Under the pieces are notes generated by a model. The model was not told the origin of the DNA. It saw nothing but the letters and a program-made list of their open reading frames with translations, and did no database searches. DNA of 64,000 bases from Talaromyces rugulosus (lineage: Eukaryota; Ascomycota; Eurotiomycetes; Eurotiales; Trichocomaceae), in assembly GCF_013368755.1 (NCBI RefSeq), contig NC_049561.1:4030001-4094000 (forward strand), read 5' to 3'. A program made the position numbers and the translations under genes. Each line of letters starts with the position of its first letter. Within the stretch, counting starts at the first letter, position 1. Below, in pieces: positions 22,492 to 34,608 of this stretch.

Positions 22492-24423
22492 ATGACAGCT
22501 GAGAAGATAATGGCGAACGATACCCTAGAAGGCTCGACGGATGTCTCTCGCGCCGACTCGGCCAGCGTGAGAAAGGCCGATCTGGGCCCCGAGGGAACGA
22601 GGCTCTCTACACCCAGCAACAACAACAACAACAACAACGAGGTGCCCATCGAGTCCACTGCAGAGAAACAACATGCCGTGGAGGACGCAGGAGAGGTGGC
22701 AGCAGAGGATGATGAAGAAGCATACCCCGCAAAATGGCGACTTGCATTAATTACCATTGCGCTGTGCCTGTCTGTGTTTTGCATGGCTCTGGTGAGTCTA
22801 GGGATGAATAGAGTTGCAGAAAGGAAGAAAGCTAATTTGCTGGTCACCAGGATAACACGATCATTGCAACGGCCATTCCACGAATCACCGATCAGTTCCA
22901 TGCTGTTGACGATGTCGGTTGGTACGGTGCCGCTTATCTGCTAACCACCTGTTCTCTGCAACTCGTCTTCGGAAAGCTGTACACATTTTACTCGATCAAG
23001 TGGACCTATTTGGCTGCCCTCTTCGTGTTCGAAGTCGGCTCCTTCGTCTGCGGCATTACCCCCAACTCAACTGGTTTGATCTTGGGCAGAGCCGTCGCTG
23101 GCATGGGTGCCGCGGGTGTCTTCTCTGGCGCCCTTTTGATTATCTCACGAACCGTTCCTTTGCACCAGCGCCCAGCGTACATGGGCCTAATTGGTGGCAT
23201 GTACGGTATTGCCTCCGTTGCTGGACCTCTGTTAGTATTCCTCGTTTGATCCATTCCCCTTTCGCGTTACTGACTGCTTGTAGCATGGGTGGCGCCTTTA
23301 CCGACCACGTCAGCTGGCGCTGGTGCTTTTATATCAATTTGCCCTTTGGCGCTGTCACCGCAATCTTCATCATCATCTTCTTCCAGCTTCCTAACAAGAA
23401 AAACCTAAGCTCGTCTTTGACATTTTGGGAGCAGCTAAAAATGATGGATCTCGAAGGAACCGGCTTGTTCATCCCAGGAGTTATTTGCCTCTTGCTTGCA
23501 CTTCAGTGGGGTGGTACTACCTACGCCTGGAGCAATGGCCGTATCATTGCCTTGTTTGTCCTCTTCGCTGTTTTGATCATTGGCTTTATCGCCGTTCAAA
23601 TTTGGAAGCAAGAGCGTGCTACCGTCCCCCCGCGAATTTTCAAGAATCGAAATGTCTGGGGCTCTGCCCTTTTTGCTGCAGCTCTGGGAGCTGCCTTCTT
23701 TGTGATGGTTTATTACGTATGTCTTGACTGGTTGAATTCCCTATAATGAACTCGTGCTGACCAGCTCCACAGATCCCCATTTGGTTCCAGGCGATCAAAG
23801 GTGTCTCGGCTGTCAAGTCGGGTATTATGAATCTGCCAATGATTCTCGGTCTCGTCATCATCTCCATGTCGGCTGGTGGTCTCGTCACCGTAATCGGCTA
23901 CTACACCCCCTTCATGATTGCGTCGTCTGTGTTGGCTAGTATTGGTGCCGGTCTTTTGACCACTTTCGAGGTGGACACTGGCCACGCAAAGTGGATCGGA
24001 TATCAATTCATGTTCGGCGCCGGAATTGGGTTCGGTATGCAACAGACCATGGTCGCTGTTCAGGCCTGTCTGGAAGGCCCCGACGTTGCCATTGGCACGG
24101 CCATCATCGTGTTTTCACAGACCCTTGGTGGCGCGCTTTTCATTGCCGTAGCACAGAACATATTCACAAACCAGTTGGTCTCCAACGTCGCGGCAGCCAA
24201 TATTGAAGGCTTGAACCCAGCCGCGGTCTTGGCTACAGGTGCCACGGAATTGAAAAACGTTTTCCCCGAAAAGTTTTTGCCCGCTGTTCTGTCTGCATAC
24301 AACGGCGCACTCACGCAAGCATTCTACGTTTCTGCTGGAACGGCTTGTATCACCATTATTGGTGCCTTGTGCATCGAGTGGAAGTCAGTCAAAGGCAAAA
24401 AGATCGAGATGGCGCCTGCGTGA
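22492..24423 (+). CDS. MFS drug-efflux transporter (DHA2, 14-helix type)
   Basis: Predicted join of 22492..22791, 22851..23230, 23284..23716 and 23773..24423, giving 587 residues. A hydrophilic acidic N-terminus of about 75 residues includes a run of seven Asn (residues 43-49, coded by a CAA/AAC repeat). Then come the signature [53 protein letters not shown], the antiporter motif around [20 protein letters not shown], and late helices ending in a basic tail. The splices rebuild these motifs exactly. By family it is a proton antiporter exporting drugs or fungal metabolites at the plasma membrane. No biosynthetic cluster adjoins it. In-frame ATGs at 22387 and 22510 are alternatives. I preferred 22492. 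Confidence 0.88.
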
Positions 24424-25007
24424 TCCTTTTGCACCTTGAGAGCAAACCTGTTGTTTGTTTTTCTCCACTCGGTTGTAATATACGGATATTTCCCCTCTTA
24501 GACTATAGACTTAATACGCATAATCATAGAATAATAATGAAAGAACGTTTTGCATAGTTATATTTTAATAATTATTTAGACCATTACCATTAATCGTTTC
24601 ATAGGATAACATCTCAATTATTTCAACATGAAAATGTTGGACCGCCCCAACGCTACATACCAAAGGAGTGCTCGGTAAATATCATTACTTTTACTGATAT
24701 ATGTCTCGAAAATTGAATATTTAATTGTATAGCAAGATGAAAACGGACTCGTGGTTGTAATGAACTCAAGTCAAACGAAAGAAATCTAAGATATTCGTTG
24801 AAACGGTCAATGTATCAATTAATGTAAAATACATGTACGAGTATGTGCCTTCGGATGTACGTTCCATAGCATCATCCCCCAGAGGCACAAAACAAACGAA
24901 GTAGAAGAACAATTTTGATCTATTACACATTCCAGCCAGCAATAGATTTTAGCAAATAGATTTCGGCAAGATCCCAGACCTAATAAAATGCAAATTCGCA
25001 CATGACT
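24424..25007. other. Intergenic between convergent genes, no gene seen
   Basis: AT-rich 3' flanks of the efflux pump and the endoglucanase. Nothing is recognised. Confidence 0.5.
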
Positions 25008-25989
25008 TTAATCCGAACTGCTCACACACTGTGAATAGTAAGGGTTCTGTACTTTGCATGTCGATCCTGATTCACAGGCGGTCGCGCCGGTCCAGTTTGC
25101 GCCACCGCACTGTCCATACAATGTCTGCGTAGAGCCCGTAGACGCCGAAGTATCGCTTGGGGTTGCGTCACCAGTGCAAGAGGAAGGCGTTGAAGTCGGT
25201 GTTGCACTGGTGACGACAACAGTGGTCTCAGCCGCAGAATTGGGAGCTGTAACTGTCGGTTCTGTACTTGTAGTAGAAGACTCCGATTCTCCCTGAGGAG
25301 AGGCAGAAGTAGCCGAGGCCAAGCTTGCAGATGTGGTATCCGTGGAGGTTTGATCGTAGCACAGGCAAGTCTCCCAATCAGTAGTAGCCTGCCCCGGGCA
25401 TGTAACCTGCTCAAACTGGACAACGACGTTGTCGCCAAACACTTCGCTCTCAGCATTAATATCAAAGTGGTAACCGTAGCCATACTCGTTGGTGGACCCC
25501 GGCTGCGGACACCATTGCTGGTTCCCATTGTATGGGCATAAATTGGTGACCATCACAATAATGCTGTCGCCAGCAACTCCTCCAGTTCCACACCCATCGC
25601 ATGCTGAAGAGCCCGTTGAAGTTAGGTTGTAGCATGTACCACATCCGGCACCGCACCAGGAGGAGCCGCTCGTGTCGAAAAGGGCTTGAGATCCGGCAGC
25701 AGTATAGACGTTGTCACTAATTCCAAGCTGTATGACACGGCATTAGAAATAGAACTGTGGTCAAGTGTTCTAGAAGTCGCCCACTTACCTGCCATGCGTC
25801 TGCGCCAGAGCTGGTACCGCATCCACAAGCTCCTTCTTGTCCATCATAGTAACGCTGTATCGATTTATCAGTTTAATGTTCAAAAGGGTTGTCAAACGAT
25901 TAGTAGATGGATCAAGAGCTGCTTACAGTGGTTGTGGCGAGGGAGGCGGCTGATGCCAGCGCACCGAATGAAAGAAAGACCAGCTTCAT
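25008..25989 (-). CDS. GH45 endoglucanase with C-terminal CBM1 (Cel45A / EG V-like)
   Basis: Predicted complement join of 25008..25727, 25789..25854 and 25927..25989, giving 282 residues. A signal peptide ([15 protein letters not shown]) is followed by [16 protein letters not shown], where the Asp is the likely catalytic base, and a disulphide-rich GH45 barrel. The second catalytic Asp is in YGYHFDIN (about residue 132). A Ser/Thr-rich linker of about 90 residues leads to a fungal CBM1 ([14 protein letters not shown].....C...N.YYSQC) at the end. The whole layout closely matches Trichoderma reesei EG V. It cuts beta-1,4-glucan outside the cell. A TATA-like element lies about 150 bp upstream. 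Expression is expected to be cellulose-induced, but I did not find a definite Xyr1/XlnR site. Confidence 0.95.
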
Positions 25990-27793
25990 TTCTAACCAGC
26001 GTTGAGAATCCAATTAAATGCAACGAAAATAAATATAAACGAATGGAAGGAAGGGGATTGCCCTTTGTAGTCAAAAATGAGTGAAGAAGATGGGTGACCT
26101 GAACACTGAGGTACATATTGGGGGGTGAGTTCCTCACCTTATATCCTATTCCTCCGAGTTGGCAATCTTACTTTCATGTTTTATTTCTCAATTTTCCTCC
26201 AATCCAGTGAATGATAGTGGCGGTTTCAGGACAAGCCTTTCTATGCAGAAGCTTGGACCAGGATGCCCGATAATAATCGAATTAATTAACGTCTGACACC
26301 GGCGCACGTCGCCTAGAAACTAGTGCTGCAGCTGCTGTTTGCTGACAGGCGCATCTTGAGCCTAAAACGCTACTATTACCCGTCGATTCACTAGGAATGT
26401 TTTAATTGACTTCTAGTTGTAGTTGTGATGGTTAAATTATGAAACTTAACGAAAGCTTATATATTTAAGCAACAGTCCAAACTTCAAAGTTCAGAAGATG
26501 CTAGGAATCCTAGCAAATACTATCTTGGATATAAGACATAGAACTTATTCGTTAAATCAACAAGTGATAAATCAATAAACCACCGGCGCCAACTATTTTA
26601 CATCTTGGAGATTAATATCAATTGATATATAACATTTTAGGATGGTGAACCAGGTTTGTAGGAGATGAGCTTTTCGGCAGGGTGGATCATGGCATCCTTC
26701 GCAAAGATAACCGGAGTTAACACCGTCTATCTTTTCTGCCGAATGGCAGATACCAACGCAATGTTTTGGCTAATATAAGGGTAAATCGATAGTTAGTGGA
26801 TAAATGCCCCTGTGGCGCGTCGAAAGACCAATGAAAAGCTACCAGTTAACCCCAGTCTTATTGCCCCTTATATATATTCAGGGCGAAAAGAAAAATGAAA
26901 CCAACAAGAAGCACCACTTCAATATTATAATTATTCGACGAAATTTTTTTTTCTTACGGTAAATAGCCAAATAGAAGCTAAACTCTTCGTATTTAGCATT
27001 ATACCAATGCTAGTTTCCTTTTTGATTACGCGACTCCAGGGATTCCATCCGGCCACAAGAAATACGCACGCAAAATCCTTTTGAAGAGGCTTAGAGACGC
27101 GATGTTAGATTTTGTGAGTACGTAGTTTTAACTACAGAAACAAGGTCACATATATCTAAAAATGTGGCCCTATATTTATGGTTGACACGATCATCATACC
27201 ATGGCCCATTCCCGCGGTATATCAGACATACTTGCAGCATTCCGATCACTGTGGACGTATTCTCAAGTGCCAAGGCGATTCTATCCACAATTTTATCCAA
27301 TTGGGTAAATCTAAATATGCTCATCTACGCGCAAACTGGTAACGATACCTTCAGAGCCGGTGCCATACACAATCGTTTCATGGATGTACAAAAGTTTCGT
27401 TGCTGAATTATTAGCCTTTCATACTATAAAACTGCGTTTTCATTTTAATTTTACTCCATAGGGGACTGTTACTAGACGGACACAAATTAAACGGACACAA
27501 CTCTTTCCCAAAGGCACCATTGTTGAAGAGACACTGAAGAATGGATCAACCATAGGAACGATTATGCCCATATTGGAAGGATGATACATCGGGAACTTTA
27601 TTTGTGTTCTTAGCCTATCATAAAATGGCAATTAGGCAATAGTTCTTCCCAGCTAGGTACAAAACATTCATCGGGACTGAGAACAGATCATCCAATTGGC
27701 ATAGCTTCTTGAGATACCTTCAATAATATTTTCACTGGCATGTTATTTGCCCTGTAAAAATCTAGTGCGTGTAAATTAACGATGAACCTTATC
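25990..27793. other. 1.8-kb gene-poor region
   Basis: It begins with the promoter of the endoglucanase (TATAAGG on the minus strand at about 26138-26144). A long palindrome is centred at 26621/26622. No reading frame shows a recognisable domain. Confidence 0.5.
26617..26626. promoter_or_regulatory. ATCAATTGAT palindrome, copy 3 (extended)
   Basis: Exact 10-bp core. The symmetry extends to 14 bp (ATATCAATTGATAT, 26615-26628). It is far from any start codon (over 600 bp upstream of the endoglucanase). Confidence 0.4.
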
Positions 27794-28731
27794 GATGGGA
27801 CTCAGTCGGTTACTCTTGTTAGTTTCCTTTGTCTTGACTCTCATAGTCATCTTTGCAGGCTCCTAATGTGGTGGAGCTTTGGATAATGTCTTCAGTATAC
27901 TGGTAAATAAAACTCAGCAAATATCTGATCAAGTTTGACAATTTTCTTCCGCCTTTTCTATAGCTTGATGTATCTAGATTGAGAGCATCCAGGAGATGAG
28001 TCCGGAAAAGGCCCGCTCGCTGCAGATCTCGGACTGTATGATTTCTATACAACTCACGTCCTCACCTACTGCGCAGGGTATTATGACTCGAACGGAAACC
28101 GAAATACAACAATGTGCACTACAACCACTGTTCCATTCGCTTTTGACCTGGGTGCTATACTACTTGGTGACCTCACTGCCCAAGGTTTGGACCAGACAAA
28201 TATCGATTGGCCAACCGCAGTTATTGAGGATTTTTCTTGGATTGCGACGACCACCAAGTTTGTCTCTGTTTTAGCTGTTTTGAACATTGTGACAATGGGG
28301 CTCGTTGTATTGATGGATGGAGTCATGTTTACGCGAGCCGATTTCAATTACCCTTATATCATTCGATCCTTCTTCTTGGTAGGCTTCCACTGCATCTAAA
28401 CCAAAGCCGCCGGGTCTAACAGGAGGAAAAATAGTCAAGTTTTGTGATGATGATTATAACATCATCACTGGGGACATTTCTTGCCACCGGCCTTGTTCGT
28501 CTTCTTAATCATCACGGCGATATTTACGATATATCTGCAACTGGTGGTGCCCAGTTCATGATTCTCACATGGGTGGCATTTGCACCTTGCCTCTTACGCA
28601 GCCTCCCCTTCTTAGCCACGCTGCATATCTGTGTGGATGGGAATCAAGGCCCGGCAGACGGAAATCATGAGGAGTCGTTCCGGCTATTAGGTGCCGCCGA
28701 GGCAGATTTGGCAAAGCAGACGAATAGGTAG
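27794..28731 (+). pseudogene. SUR7/PalI-family membrane protein, N-terminal part disrupted
   Basis: Four-helix eisosome/pH-signalling family (Pfam PF06687 type) by pattern. A first helix is visible from the ATG at 27794 (GLSRLLLLVSFVLTLIVIFAGS), but it runs at once into an in-frame TAA. After a likely intron (27911 to 27970) the same frame gives LLDVSRLRAS, the position of the conserved 'LNTS' block. The frame must then shift by one base to reach GLYDFYTTHVLTYCAGYY, the typical extracellular Cys motif. From there two further exons (..28378 and 28435..28731) read cleanly through helices 2-4 (VLAVLNIVTMGLVVLMDG, TSSLGTFLATGLVRLL, FMILTWVAFAPCLL). Two lesions in the first 200 bp suggest recent decay. 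A sequencing error or an unusual start exon is the alternative. Confidence 0.5.
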
Positions 28732-29412
28732 TATTTGAATCGATTGCTTGGTGTTGAGGAACGTTGAACAAATATCAGTGTAGTCTATCGTGCCATCATT
28801 AATAAACCGGGGGATTAATATGGGCGCAACGAGGTCCTTTTATTTTCAAGTTGTTAGCGAAGGGCAACATTGACGCAGCCTTGGATAAAAGGCTAGGCAT
28901 ATTAGTTACTATGGAAAAAGAAAGAAAGAAAGAAAGAATTTCTTTTAACCAAGTACACTCGGAAAAAATAAGGATGATAATGAAACAATAAACCGACCGA
29001 GGTACAGATAGGCTGGTGCTCATGGTTCGTATATCGCCAGCTTGCCTGGTGGGTTACGAAAATGTCAGCGGCCAGGAGACTCAAGTGTTCCACTCATAAT
29101 CCTTCACTATTAGTTCTAAACTTTTAATCCATGCATAAGTACCTACTCCGTGGTCGTCCAGACGAGGTAACTTTGTTGTGTTTGGCATGTTTGAATCGGC
29201 GTCTTACTGCATCCTGCGGACGCCGTCAGGATCGGCGCTCACTGTCTATTGGATCAACTCATGTTTGATTTGTTTGAAGACCCGCAGGGCTGTTTGTATC
29301 AATACTGCATGAGCAAGACGTTTAGCTTTAAAGATGTAGAGAAAAAAAAGGTTTTACGATTTCAAAAATCTTTCCATATACTTGAGGAATATTTTAACCT
29401 AAAAACACTTCT
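28732..29412. other. Intergenic, with a GAAA microsatellite
   Basis: About five GAAA units lie at 28917-28937. No gene is seen. Confidence 0.5.
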
Positions 29413-30522
29413 ATGTTCCTCCGCACCTCTACTCGCGGAGTTTGTCCACCATCTTTGGTTTCATTCACACGATATAATAATTTACAAAACTCAATCTGCA
29501 GGGTAAGTAGTGGCCGGAAATTGTCATCGATGGCTCCAGACACAATGAAGGCCGTTGTGATTCACGAAACCGGGGGACCCGAAGTCCTCAAACTCGAACA
29601 GCGTGCCGTTCCCCAGGCAGAGGCTGGACAGGTCCTCATCCGCGTCAAATCATTTGGTCTGAATCGTGCAGAAATGTACAGTCGGCAGGGCTTCTCGCCT
29701 AACCTGACTTTCCCACGAATATTGGGACTGGAGGCAACCGGAATCGTGGAGGCTGCTCCCGGTGGCGAGTTCGCAAAAGGCCAGGTCGTGATGACAGCCA
29801 TGGGTGATATGGGCCGAGGGTGTGATGGTGGGTATGCGCAGTACACTGTTGTGCCTGTAAATCAGGTGCAGGCCATAACTGTACCCACGAAACTGGGTTG
29901 GGATGTGCTTGGGGCCCTACCGGAGATGTTGCAGGTGGCATACGGCGTTCTTACTCGATCCCTCGATGTCAAGAAAGGAGAAAGACTCTTGATTCGGGGC
30001 GGAACAACCTCCATCGGTCTTACAGCTGCATCAATTGCAACGGCCTGTCTCGGAGCCCACGTCACTGCAACAAGTCGTCGTGCGGATCGCGAGGAAATAA
30101 TCTGCGAATACGGGGCGGATGAGTTTCTTCTCGACAATGGCAAGATTGCGGAGCATATTACCGATGAGAGCCAGAAATTTGACAAAGCACTCGAGCTGGT
30201 AGGACCTGTCACTTTGAAAGATACTTTAAAATGCCTCAAAAAGAATGCAACGGTCAGCATCGCGGGAAGAGTTGGCAATTCATGGGTCATTAAAGAGCTG
30301 GATATTTTGAGAGATATCCCATACGGAACAAAATTGACAACGTATGGCGGATTTACAGAAGAGTTTATGAGCACACCACTGAATAGCCTCATTTCTCAAA
30401 TCGAGGCAGGGAGTCTTAAGGTCAAGATAGGAAAGGTCTTTCATATTGACCAGATTGTCGAAGCGCATCGATGCATGGACGAAGGGGCCGCACAGGGAAA
30501 GGTGGTAGTTTTGACAGATTGA
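29413..30522 (+). CDS. Zinc-type alcohol dehydrogenase / quinone oxidoreductase-like enzyme
   Basis: An intronless frame of 369 residues. The enzyme proper starts at MKAVVIHETGGPEVLKLE and has the medium-chain dehydrogenase/reductase layout: the GLNRAEMYSRQG and ILGLEATGIVEAAPGG blocks, then the nucleotide fold with GTTSIGLTAASIATACLGAHV and SRRADREE. Catalytic zinc ligands are absent, as in quinone oxidoreductases, which reduce quinones or enones with NADPH. Starting at the first ATG adds about 45 residues rich in Arg and Ser and without acidic residues. This looks like a mitochondrial targeting peptide. An inner ATG at 29530 would give a cytosolic form. It begins the accessory block of the middle part, but its link to that block is only by position. 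Confidence 0.85.
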   Translation: MFLRTSTRGVCPPSLVSFTRYNNLQNSICRVSSGRKLSSMAPDTMKAVVIHETGGPEVLKLEQRAVPQAEAGQVLIRVKSFGLNRAEMYSRQGFSPNLTFPRILGLEATGIVEAAPGGEFAKGQVVMTAMGDMGRGCDGGYAQYTVVPVNQVQAITVPTKLGWDVLGALPEMLQVAYGVLTRSLDVKKGERLLIRGGTTSIGLTAASIATACLGAHVTATSRRADREEIICEYGADEFLLDNGKIAEHITDESQKFDKALELVGPVTLKDTLKCLKKNATVSIAGRVGNSWVIKELDILRDIPYGTKLTTYGGFTEEFMSTPLNSLISQIEAGSLKVKIGKVFHIDQIVEAHRCMDEGAAQGKVVVLTD

Positions 30523-30874
30523 TATAACCGAAGGCGAATGGATTTCAACAAAATTTGTGCGGTCTAGTACATTCATGTTTTTGGTCACCTTATAGAGAAC
30601 ACTCATCTTACTGTACTATAGATGTATTTTAACTTACCTAGATATAAAAACTCTATGAATTTTGCAACTTTAATAGATAAAGGTTATTAATTGACAATAA
30701 AAAGTCGCGCGCAGAGCCGACATCAAAAGAGCCCACCGTATACCTGGGCCGAGGAATCAATTGATATATAGACAACATCAAAACATCTGGAGCAGATAGA
30801 TAAGATAATGCGGAGTCCAGCTGCATGTGAATTGAGGTAGCCCAAAATAAATGAACCCCATCCGTACTCACATT
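30523..30874. other. Short region between convergent genes
   Basis: 3' flanks of the quinone oxidoreductase and the MFS gene. It contains one palindrome site. Confidence 0.5.
30756..30765. promoter_or_regulatory. ATCAATTGAT palindrome, copy 4
   Basis: Exact copy, in the 3' flank shared by two convergent genes. A promoter role is therefore unlikely for this one unless an unseen transcript exists. Confidence 0.35.
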
Positions 30875-32632
30875 TTATGCTTTTGTTCCTGGTACAAACT
30901 CTGAACGTTTCCTCAGAATAGCACCATACCTTAATAGAGCAAATGGCACGGGCAGAGCAAGACAAGAAATCCCGCCTAGCAAGCTTGCTGCGGGACCGAC
31001 TCCTAGATTTTGAAACATTGGTCTTGCTGCCATAGGAAGGCCAAATGCAAACAATGACCGTAGCATCGTGTTGGCTGAGACCGCACTGGCCGCATACAAC
31101 CCATAAGTGTCTACCAAGAAGTTAAGACACTGTTGAAATACGATATTGAAGCCGGCGCCAATGAAAGCTATAACCAACATTAGTTTTAAATAGAAATTCA
31201 GATATGGAGCAGAACATCAGACCTGATGCCACAGTTGGTAATGCCCACGTGTACTTCGGATCGGCCGTCCAACCAAACCAGAATAAGCCTGCAGAAAGCG
31301 ATACGCCGCCTATAATCATTGGTGGTAGCCGTGCTTCTGGTACGGCTTTGCCATTGTTTTTCTTCACAGCCCTAGCATATCGTGGCTGGTTCATAAAATT
31401 GATGATCAAAGCACAAATGACGCCCACAAGAATTCCGAAAAACGGCAGCATCGAAACCACCAGAGGATATTTTCGTTGCTCATTAAAGACGATGGGAAAT
31501 ACTTCCAAGGTAAGGTAGACGAGAGAATAGGTGAATGAAGCGTAAATAGCGACGAAAAGTAGCATTGGCTCCGTGAAAAACATACTTTGACTTTCTTAGT
31601 TGAATGCAATTTGCATATACGTCCATTTCACGGTATCAATTAAACTTACCGAATCGGTCGGCTAACATATTTATGTAGAGTACTCCTATCAATTCGCTCT
31701 TCTTCCAGAGGATGCCAATGTCTTGTATCACCAGTGGACTTTCTCAAAAGGCGAGCCTTTCTTTTTAGCAGCACTGGCGGATACGTCTCAGGCAGAGTAA
31801 AACAGCTGAGAGCAAACACGCTGAAGATAAAGATAGCTTCAATGTATCCTGTCCCTGTAATATATTTAGTGAATTGATTCATCCGATGGCATGACTATAA
31901 TAGGGAGTGCACATACAGCGCCATCCGAGTTGTGAGCTTACTGTGAGAGCAGCGCCAATAACTGGCCCTACCGTTGGGCCACCCACAATGCACAGCGACA
32001 CAAATGCCATTGCTATACCACGACTTCGGGGTTCGTATATATCACCGAGGGCTGCTGGTACATTGCTGATAGGGGCCGAAGCAAAAATACCGCCAAAAAA
32101 ACGTGTTATGAAAAGACTAGCAGGACTTTTGCTTGTTGCACTGCCAATGGTAAAGAGCCCGAAAATGAATACACCAGGAAGAATACCCCAGCGTCGACCC
32201 CAGAACTCACTAATTGGTGCCCATATCATGGGGCCCAACGCCCAACCTTTCAATACGTTAGTTTCTTCTTTCCATATCCGACGAGGGGTGCTACCCACCG
32301 AGAACAAACAAAGCCACTGTCAAGGTCGTCGCCTCCAGTGCTATGTGCATTTCCGACGCAATTTTTGACTGAGCAGGAGCCATAATTGAGGACCCCATTG
32401 ACCCGGTAAGAGCCAAAAGGCTCATCTGAAAAGTGAGGAAAGCTTTCCATATCGGCTTGAAATGTTTCGGGTTACTTTGATCGCCGTCTTCGAATTGTAC
32501 TATCCACTGGGACTTGCAGGTATCTGTGGCTGCCTCATCTGGTAAAGAACGATGTACCGCATCATTAAGCTGCAATGAAGTCTCACTGTTTGCAAGTTGA
32601 TTGGGGTTCTCTAAGCAGTGAGATGTAGCCAT
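30875..32632 (-). CDS. MFS efflux transporter (DHA1, polyamine/fluconazole-resistance type)
   Basis: Predicted complement join of 30875..31167, 31223..31584, 31650..31854, 31917..32246 and 32299..32632, giving 507 residues. A 75-residue hydrophilic N-terminus (with DQSNPKHFKPIWKAFLTF before helix 1) is followed by VLGWALGPMIWAPISEFWGRR, ITRFFGGIFASAPISNVPAALGDIY, GGPTVGPVIGAAL and LGWRWTGYIEAIF. Then come the central loop LPETYPPVLLKRKA and six more helices. All are hallmarks of the 12-helix DHA1 family that includes Flr1 and Tpo transporters. The splices were fixed by these motifs. It exports drugs, metabolites or polyamines across the plasma membrane. It is divergent from a Zn2Cys6 regulator 384 bp away, so shared control is likely. 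Confidence 0.9.
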
Positions 32633-33016
32633 TTTGCGATCTTAAAGCACTTGTGATGCTCTAGTAGGTATTTAGGTACTTGAATATTTCGATAAAAACC
32701 TAGGTAAAATCGGAGATATTTATACAGAGACCTGGTGTCATGCTGGTAATAATCCCTAATAATCCCTGCTGAATTGTAGCTACCAAGGTCCATAATTAAT
32801 TTCCTATTTCGGTAATTCTTCTCAGATCGGCCGTTAGCTACCTATTATGGACTAGCGGCGGCCGACACAGGCGAATCGCGTCAGCCGGGCGTGTTGTCTG
32901 AGATCACAGGCAGCATCTTCGTCTCCTGCATTTCACTCTTCAGTCACCGGACAAGAGGTCTGAAAACAGCTCATCGGTAACTTTGACAGCACCAGCTTGC
33001 CAAATATAATTCTCCT
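32633..33016. other. 384-bp bidirectional promoter region
   Basis: It separates the divergently transcribed MFS pump and Zn2Cys6 regulator. I saw no perfect ATCAATTGAT site here. Confidence 0.5.
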
Positions 33017-34524
33017 ATGAATCAACAAAAGGCACAGTGGGTCTGCGCTACATGCAAAACCCGCAAAAAGGCGTGCGACAAGCTGCTACCGAAATGCACC
33101 TACTGCAAGAGCAGAGGTCTCTCTTGCACGTACGAAGCACTATCCAGTACTCAGCAGGATAGTATAGGTGGAGTTCCTAATAGAATATCCTCTCTGCAGC
33201 CTTCTCCACTGGGTGTACAGCATATTTTGCGATCTCGCCATACAACCCCCATTGACTGGGTGATCCACGATCAAGTGAGCCAGACGTTGTATCTTAATAG
33301 CATGTCTATTCCCCAACTGGGCAGTGAATTTTTTCGCGGCTTTCATAAGGTGCTTCCCACCCTAGAGGGAGATTTCTTCCACATATATTCTTCAGTGTGT
33401 CAGGGCAGCGTCCCCCCGGCAGAGCTCTCACTAGTCATTCTTTCAATCTGCCTATTGACACTGTGTCAGCCATCAGTTGATTCATCTAAGCCCATGGCTA
33501 GGGAAACCTTCTACACGACTGTCAAAATGTTTTACGGGAGCGTACAAGCAATCCAGCCTACTTCAGTTCACCTGATTCATGCCGGTCTTCTCATCGCTGC
33601 ATATGAGTATGCTTGTGGACGGCCAATTGCTGCTCATCTCTCCATAGGGACATGTGTGAGAATAGCATTTGTTTTGCGCAGCGAAGACACTCAACGCGAA
33701 AATAATGGTTTACATCTTGGACGTCGATCCCTCCTTCACAGTAACGTCCACTGGGCCATCTTCATATTAGAAAGGCGAGTACATCTGTATTTGCATATGA
33801 CACAAACTTTGGCTTACTAGATATTAGATTAATACTATGTGAATGGGGCAATCTTTGCGGACATACTGCCATGGAATACCCACGCGAGGAAACTGGGTTA
33901 TCTTCCCACGAAGAACATGGAAAATATCAACATTCTTCACAACAGGACAGGCAAACCGTTGAAAACTTCAAACACCAGCTTGAAGCAAGTTTCTTGCTTG
34001 ATCAGGTGCTGGTGATTATAAAAGCCGCCGATGGGATTGAATCAAAGGTCTCACACTTGATAGCAGTTGGTACTAAACTTCAGGACTTTCTATCTGCTGG
34101 GCTTGGAGAAAATGGGTGGGCCTGGGGGGCTTCCTGTAGTGCACTTGCAATCGCTATTCGGTATGTCTTCTTCGATATGGGGTACCTCTGGCATTAATAT
34201 GAATTCAGATCCGTTTTTTTACTCCATCAGTATATTCTGATGCAAGAACCAAGTTTCTCATCAAGTAAATTCGTGGATCCTCAACCTTCCTATGACGCCT
34301 TGAACACAGCAACGCAAATAATGGCCGACACTTCATACGATCATGTTGACCACGGTATACCACACTTTAACGACACATTTCCCCTTTGTGGGGGTTACAA
34401 TTTACAATGTGCTATGAAACATATTGAGAACCACGGAAACAGAGATGACCAGAAGGACGTGCAAGATTTAATGACATTAAGGAAGCTATACGACTCTTTC
34501 TGTTATAAATGGCAACCTTTTTGA
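33017..34524 (+). CDS. Zn(II)2Cys6 transcription factor (MFS-linked)
   Basis: Predicted join of 33017..33774, 33828..34160 and 34209..34524, giving 468 residues. The binuclear zinc cluster is at residues 10-37: C-x2-C-x6-C-x6-C-x2-C-x6-C (CATCKTRKKACDKLLPKC, then TYCKSRGLSC). The remaining part has the weakly conserved helical middle domain of fungal regulators, including AHLSIGTCVRIAFVLR. The first intron appears to use a GC donor (GAAAG|GCGAGT), since only this keeps ILERLILCEWG in frame. The gene is divergent from the DHA1 pump and convergent with the reductase gene (84 bp between stops). It is the best candidate for local pathway regulator, by position only. Confidence 0.85.
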
Positions 34525-34608
34525 GACTCGTAGAACACGGATCCAGCGCATATTACGAAGCGTATCCTTCCCTAAATCGGGTGCAAAAATTTACCGCCTG
34601 ATATTAAT

